21,277 nucleotides of DNA from Stemphylium vesicarium (taxonomy: Eukaryota; Ascomycota; Dothideomycetes; Pleosporales; Pleosporaceae). The translations under genes and the position numbers were made by a program. Each line of letters starts with the position of its first letter. Within the stretch, counting starts at the first letter, position 1. This document shows, in pieces, positions 17,367-21,277 of the stretch. The DNA is taken from contig QXCR01000297.1 of NCBI GenBank assembly GCA_004380135.1, positions 1-21,277 of the forward strand, read 5' to 3'. The notes under the pieces were generated by a model. It saw nothing but the letters and a program-made list of their open reading frames with translations, was not told where the DNA came from and did not search any database.

Positions 17367-18753
17367 ATATAAAGTACTACTAAGATAGCTATACTACTAA
17401 GCTAGCTACTTTCTACTAGTATTACCCTTTCTCGAATAAACTATAAAATTAAAATTATTAGTAAAATAAATAGTAAAAGTAAGATTTAATAGCTAAACCT
17501 TTCTAATAAGCTAGAGATTACCTAAATAGACCTAGTATAGCTAAGATAATAGATTAAAAAAGATAGAGATCTTATTTAAGCTCTAATCTCTATATAAAGT
17601 ACTTACTAGAGCTAAATACTTTTATTACTCTTTCTAAATACCTCTTATAAAGTACTATTCTTTTAATTTAAAAATTAAAGCTATTACTAGTTTAAAACTA
17701 TAAGATAGTAAAAGTAGAAGTTTTTAAGTAAAAATTAGATTTTCTAGAATAATAGCTTCTATAAATAAATATATTATAATTTTAAAGGTAAGCTTATAAT
17801 AGTAATAATATATTATAACTATTTAGAGAACTTTAGAAGCTAATTCTTTATCTATAAAAGATATATATTAATATAATCTTCTTCTAGAAAGAACTACTAT
17901 AAAAGTAGATTACTAAATATATACTTAACTATAGTTACTAAAGTACTAGTAAGTGTAGAAGAGATATAGATAAGAATTACTAATACTAATAGTAATAGTA
18001 TTAGTAATAGTAGAAGATAGAAACTAGAGTTAAAAGTATATCTATTAGATATAAAGAGAGGAGTTAGATACTTAGGAATTATTACTATTTACTACTTATT
18101 ATATATAAATACTAGATTATCTAGAATACTCTATATTACTAATAGATAATCTAGATATATATAATCTATACGTTATAAATTACGTATATAAGAACGTAAT
18201 AGCTATAGTAGTACTACTCTAGCTAAAAGAATACTAGTACTTACTTAAGCTTCCTAAAGCTTATTTAAGTATATTTAAGCTTATATTCTAATAGTAAGTA
18301 ACCCTTATATATACTCTAAGGCTTTAATCTAATCTATTACTAAGATTAAGATAATCTAAGCTTTATAAATAGCTAAAGATTTTATTCTAGCTTTATAGTC
18401 TATCTAACTTTATAACTCTATTTTACCTATTTAGAAGAACCTAAGAATCTAGGCTATAGTTACACATAATACATATAATATATAGAATAAGTTTTAAAAG
18501 TCTTTAGCTCTAGTTAGTACTTAATATTAGGATTAGAGCTTAAGCAAGACGTATATTTTTTTTAACTACTACTTTTACTATACTAAGCCTATTTAGGTAG
18601 TTTTTAACTTATTAGAAAGATTTAGCTTTTTACTTTTACTTCTTCTATTTATTTTATTAATATATTTTAATGTAATAAAATTATTAGAGAGAGAGTAATA
18701 CTAAGAAAAGGTAGCTAGCTTAGTAGTATACCCATCTTAATTATACTATACAT
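17367..18753. mobile_element. Foldback element N2, with S4 inserted
   Basis: It starts ATATAAAGT followed by two 17-bp units (ACTACTAAGATAGCTAT and ACTACTAAGCTAGCTAC). It ends with the degraded inverse, ACTATACAT, and TA flanks both sides (17365-17366 and 18754-18755). Removing S4 and its duplication leaves 1042 bp against 1044 bp for N1, and the interior aligns throughout. Both arms are present. It is RIP-mutated along its entire length and encodes nothing. Confidence 0.85.
17955..18291 (-). mobile_element. Repeat S, copy 4, with defined empty site
   Basis: A 337-bp insertion flanked by TAGTAAGT on both sides (17947-17954 and 18292-18299). N1 shows the unoccupied site with one copy of the corresponding 8-mer (TAGCAAGT, about 6909-6916). 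This comparison fixes the ends of S and shows an 8-bp target duplication. Confidence 0.9.
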
Positions 18754-18755
18754 TA

Positions 18756-20978
18756 AAATTTATTTAATATAGTATAAATTAGTTAATAACCTAAATAAAA
18801 GATTTAATATAAATAGTTAATTAATATAAACTACTACTAAGTATAATAAACTACTAAGAGTAATAAACTACTAAAAGTAATACTTAACTTAATAAGTAAA
18901 AAATCTGTTTCTTAGTACTATTATCTTAATAATTACTTAATAGAATTTACTTAAAATCTTATATGTTAGTTTTATATATATAACCCTCTATTTTCTAGAG
19001 TCTTAGTATCTTAGTACTAGTAGTTCTTAAGATAATACTTAGTAACCCCTATAATTTTAAATTTCCCTAATAACTTTATATTTATATAAGCTAAAGTTTA
19101 AAAGCTCTAGAATAATTATCTTTTTATAGATATAGCTCTATATTATAACTCTTAGAGAATCAATTAAATAGATCTTAAGATAATTATACTAGAAAATATA
19201 CTTTTTATTAGCTATATTAGATATTACTCTTAGAAGTTTATTACTCTTAGTAGTAGTATATATTATTTAGAATATTTTATTAAGTATATCTAAAGTTATT
19301 AATCTATAAACTACTAGTTCCTTTAGCAAAAGTATATATTTTATAGAGTTATATATTATAATATCTTTAAAGTATATTAGTATTACTAATACTTTAGTTT
19401 TAGTATTATATTAAACTTATAATTTATATACTTTATACTTATTAATCTCTATTAGCTTATATAACTATTAATTACTAATACTATATATTTTATTTAATAA
19501 TAGTTTTTACTTATTATCTTTAATACTACTATTTCTATTATAATTATTTCTTTACTACTAAGAGGTAAGTTATATATATAATAGTAGTATACTTATGCCT
19601 ATTTCTTTATTTTTACACCTTTTTAACTATACCTAATATTTAGTCTTTCTATTATATCTTTACTTAGAATATAAGTTTTTAATACTATACTTAAGTAACG
19701 TATATAAAGTATAAATTCTTAGAAGTTATCTTAACTATAAGTGCTATCTAAAAAAGAATCTTTACTATTTTTATCTAAATAGTAACTTCTTATTATCTTA
19801 ACTATATATTAGTTAGTATAGACTATAGTCTTTTTATTAGTAAGAAAGAGTAAAATAGACTATAGTATAAGTATTAAAATAAAAATTAAAAAGAATCTAA
19901 GCTAAAGAGTATTAAGCTCTAGCTACTACTAAAGTATCTTTAATTTTTATTAAAGTAAAAAGAAGTAAATATATATTTACTTATAATATTTCTATTATTT
20001 ATATTTTAAAATTATATAGAAGAAATATTTACTAAAACTTATTTCTCTAATATTACTTAACTTATTAAGTTACTGCTATCTAAATTATAAGTTAATTCTT
20101 ATTATTTTTAAATTAATATTTATTTATTTTCTTTTTACTATCTTTTTCTTCTAAAAAAAGTAATATATCTTATTAATTAGTAGAATATATAAGTTAATAG
20201 AATATTTTCTTTTACTAAAGAAAATTTATAATCTTAGACTTAATAACTTTAAATCTACTAAGAAAATCTTTAAAATTAAATTTTATATTTCTATATTTAT
20301 ATAGTTAAAAATAGTATGGTAAAAAGAACTAAAGAGTTTTTAGAATAGTATAATAAAACTCTTTAATAAAAATATAAAACTTCTTATAGTTAAGACCTAG
20401 CGTGCTAATACTCTACTTTAGTTATCTTTTTATATATAAAAACCTTATTAGAAAGTTTTAAAGATATCTAGTTAGTAAATCTAGAGCTAATAAGCCTTTA
20501 ATTATTAATTTTCTTTAGTAAAATAAAATAATCTACTAACTTATATATTCTACTAACCTATAAGGTATATTAGTATTAAATTCTCTTAAAAATAATACTA
20601 GTATTATAATTCTAATAGTTTATTCTTTTTTAGATTTCTTTATAGTGTCTAGGGATTATTATAGTAGTTTAAATAGTAAGTATACTAGTTTATTCTAAGA
20701 GTATAATTAGAATATCACAATCTTTTTAAAGATAATACTATAAAAGATTAAGTAAAATTAGAAATAGAATTTTTAAGGTTTATTATATTAATATAAAGTA
20801 TAGAAATAGCTAACTATTTAGATTATAAATAGATTAATACTAGATATAACTAAAATAATGTAATATAGCTTATAATAGTCTGTATTAACTAGAGAAAATT
20901 CTCTAATAAGCTATAATAGTAAATAATGAGTTTATATGGTTCTAGCTAACTTAGTAAGAGCTATTCAAACTTATCTAT
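18756..20978. other. RIP-saturated region, no recognisable feature
   Basis: 2.2 kb of extremely AT-rich DNA. C is almost confined to CT or CC and G to AG or GG contexts, and no frame stays open. It must once have held longer sequences, but no family can be named. A small 17-bp tandem repeat lies at 18845-18878. Confidence 0.6.
18845..18878. repeat. 17-bp tandem repeat
   Basis: AATAAACTACTAAGAGT (18845-18861) is followed directly by a copy with one change (18862-18878). A third, more diverged unit precedes them (about 18828-18844). The unit length equals that of the pogo terminal units, but no 9-bp tip is seen beside it. Confidence 0.75.
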
Positions 20979-21277
20979 CTAATACTAACTTTTAAAAAAG
21001 TTTTAAATTATAAGAAGTAATTATTCTTAATAGTATTTACTCTATATTATATTAAAATAGTAGTAGAACGCTCTATACTATTCTACTAAGTAGGGTAGTA
21101 GTAAGAAGAGTAATTTCTATTTATCTTCAACTATATAAAGGATAGTTTTAGAGCATAACTTTTAAGTAATTTATAAATATAATAAGTAAATGTATTTAGA
21201 TTACATATAATAAGTAAATGTATTTAGATTCAATATATCTAACTATAAGTCTTAGGCTTAAAAATTATTGAATTATT
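20979..21277. repeat. Terminal direct repeat, right copy
   Basis: Identical over 299 bases to the start of the window, and it runs to the last base. The repeat may continue beyond the window. If it marks a closed circle, the unit is 20,978 bp. Confidence 0.95.

Noticed and set aside
18756..20978. Retrotransposon reverse-transcriptase relic
   Set aside because: No YxDD-like or other motif could be read in any frame after RIP saturation.
1..21277. Mitochondrial or bacterial plasmid origin, suggested by AT content and possible circularity
   Set aside because: Content is nuclear fungal transposons and LTRs with RIP; no mitochondrial genes, replication gene or bacterial signals.

Overview
The window looks like a repeat-only stretch of a filamentous ascomycete nuclear genome. 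Most of it is TA-rich, with very few CpA or TpG dinucleotides and many TAG/TAA triplets. Copies of one repeat differ mainly by C-to-T and G-to-A changes, which is the signature of repeat-induced point mutation (RIP). No intact gene, tRNA, rRNA or CRISPR array is visible. Every recognisable coding sequence is a broken pogo/Fot1-type DNA transposase. The species cannot be named from the sequence; transposases of this kind with a C-terminal zinc knuckle are, from general knowledge, common in Dothideomycetes.

Layout. Bases 1-299 recur exactly at 20979-21277, so the contig may be circular (20,978 bp) or cut from a tandem array. A small pogo-like inverted-repeat element lies at about 461-805. Pogo element P1 (minus strand) runs from 1654 to about 3965 and carries a hAT-type MITE at 3289-3731. 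Next is a 337-bp repeat, S (3965-5055), split by solo LTR-B (4057-4805), which is itself split by solo LTR-A (4159-4645). Then come solo LTR-C (5216-5448), a second hAT MITE (5588-6021) and a foldback-type element N1 (6328-7371). Pogo element P2 (7682-10015) has a hAT MITE in its right terminal repeat. To its right is the 5' part of P5 (minus strand, 12021 down to about 10016), interrupted by LTR-C, LTR-A and a hAT MITE holding an LTR-D relic. Further right are S3, an undamaged solo LTR-D (12760-12981) and pogo element P3 (13255-15086), the best preserved. From 15.2 kb onward there are heavily mutated relics: LTR-C, LTR-D, N3, S1, and N2 with S4 inside it. From 18.75 kb to the terminal repeat nothing can be recognised.

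How the parts relate. P1, P3 and N1-N3 share one type of terminal repeat, so N is probably a non-autonomous partner of the P1/P3 transposase. P2 and P5 form a second subfamily. All of these, and the 461-805 element, share one terminal design: a 9-bp tip (ACGTAAAGC, ACGTACTTT or ACGTGGTTT, or a mutated form) followed by one to four head-to-tail 17-bp units. Target-site duplications (TA for pogo, 8 bp for hAT MITEs and S, 5 bp for LTRs) support most of the boundaries and give a relative order of insertion. RIP is patchy: parts of P1, P2, P3 and some short LTRs are almost clean while adjacent bases are saturated.
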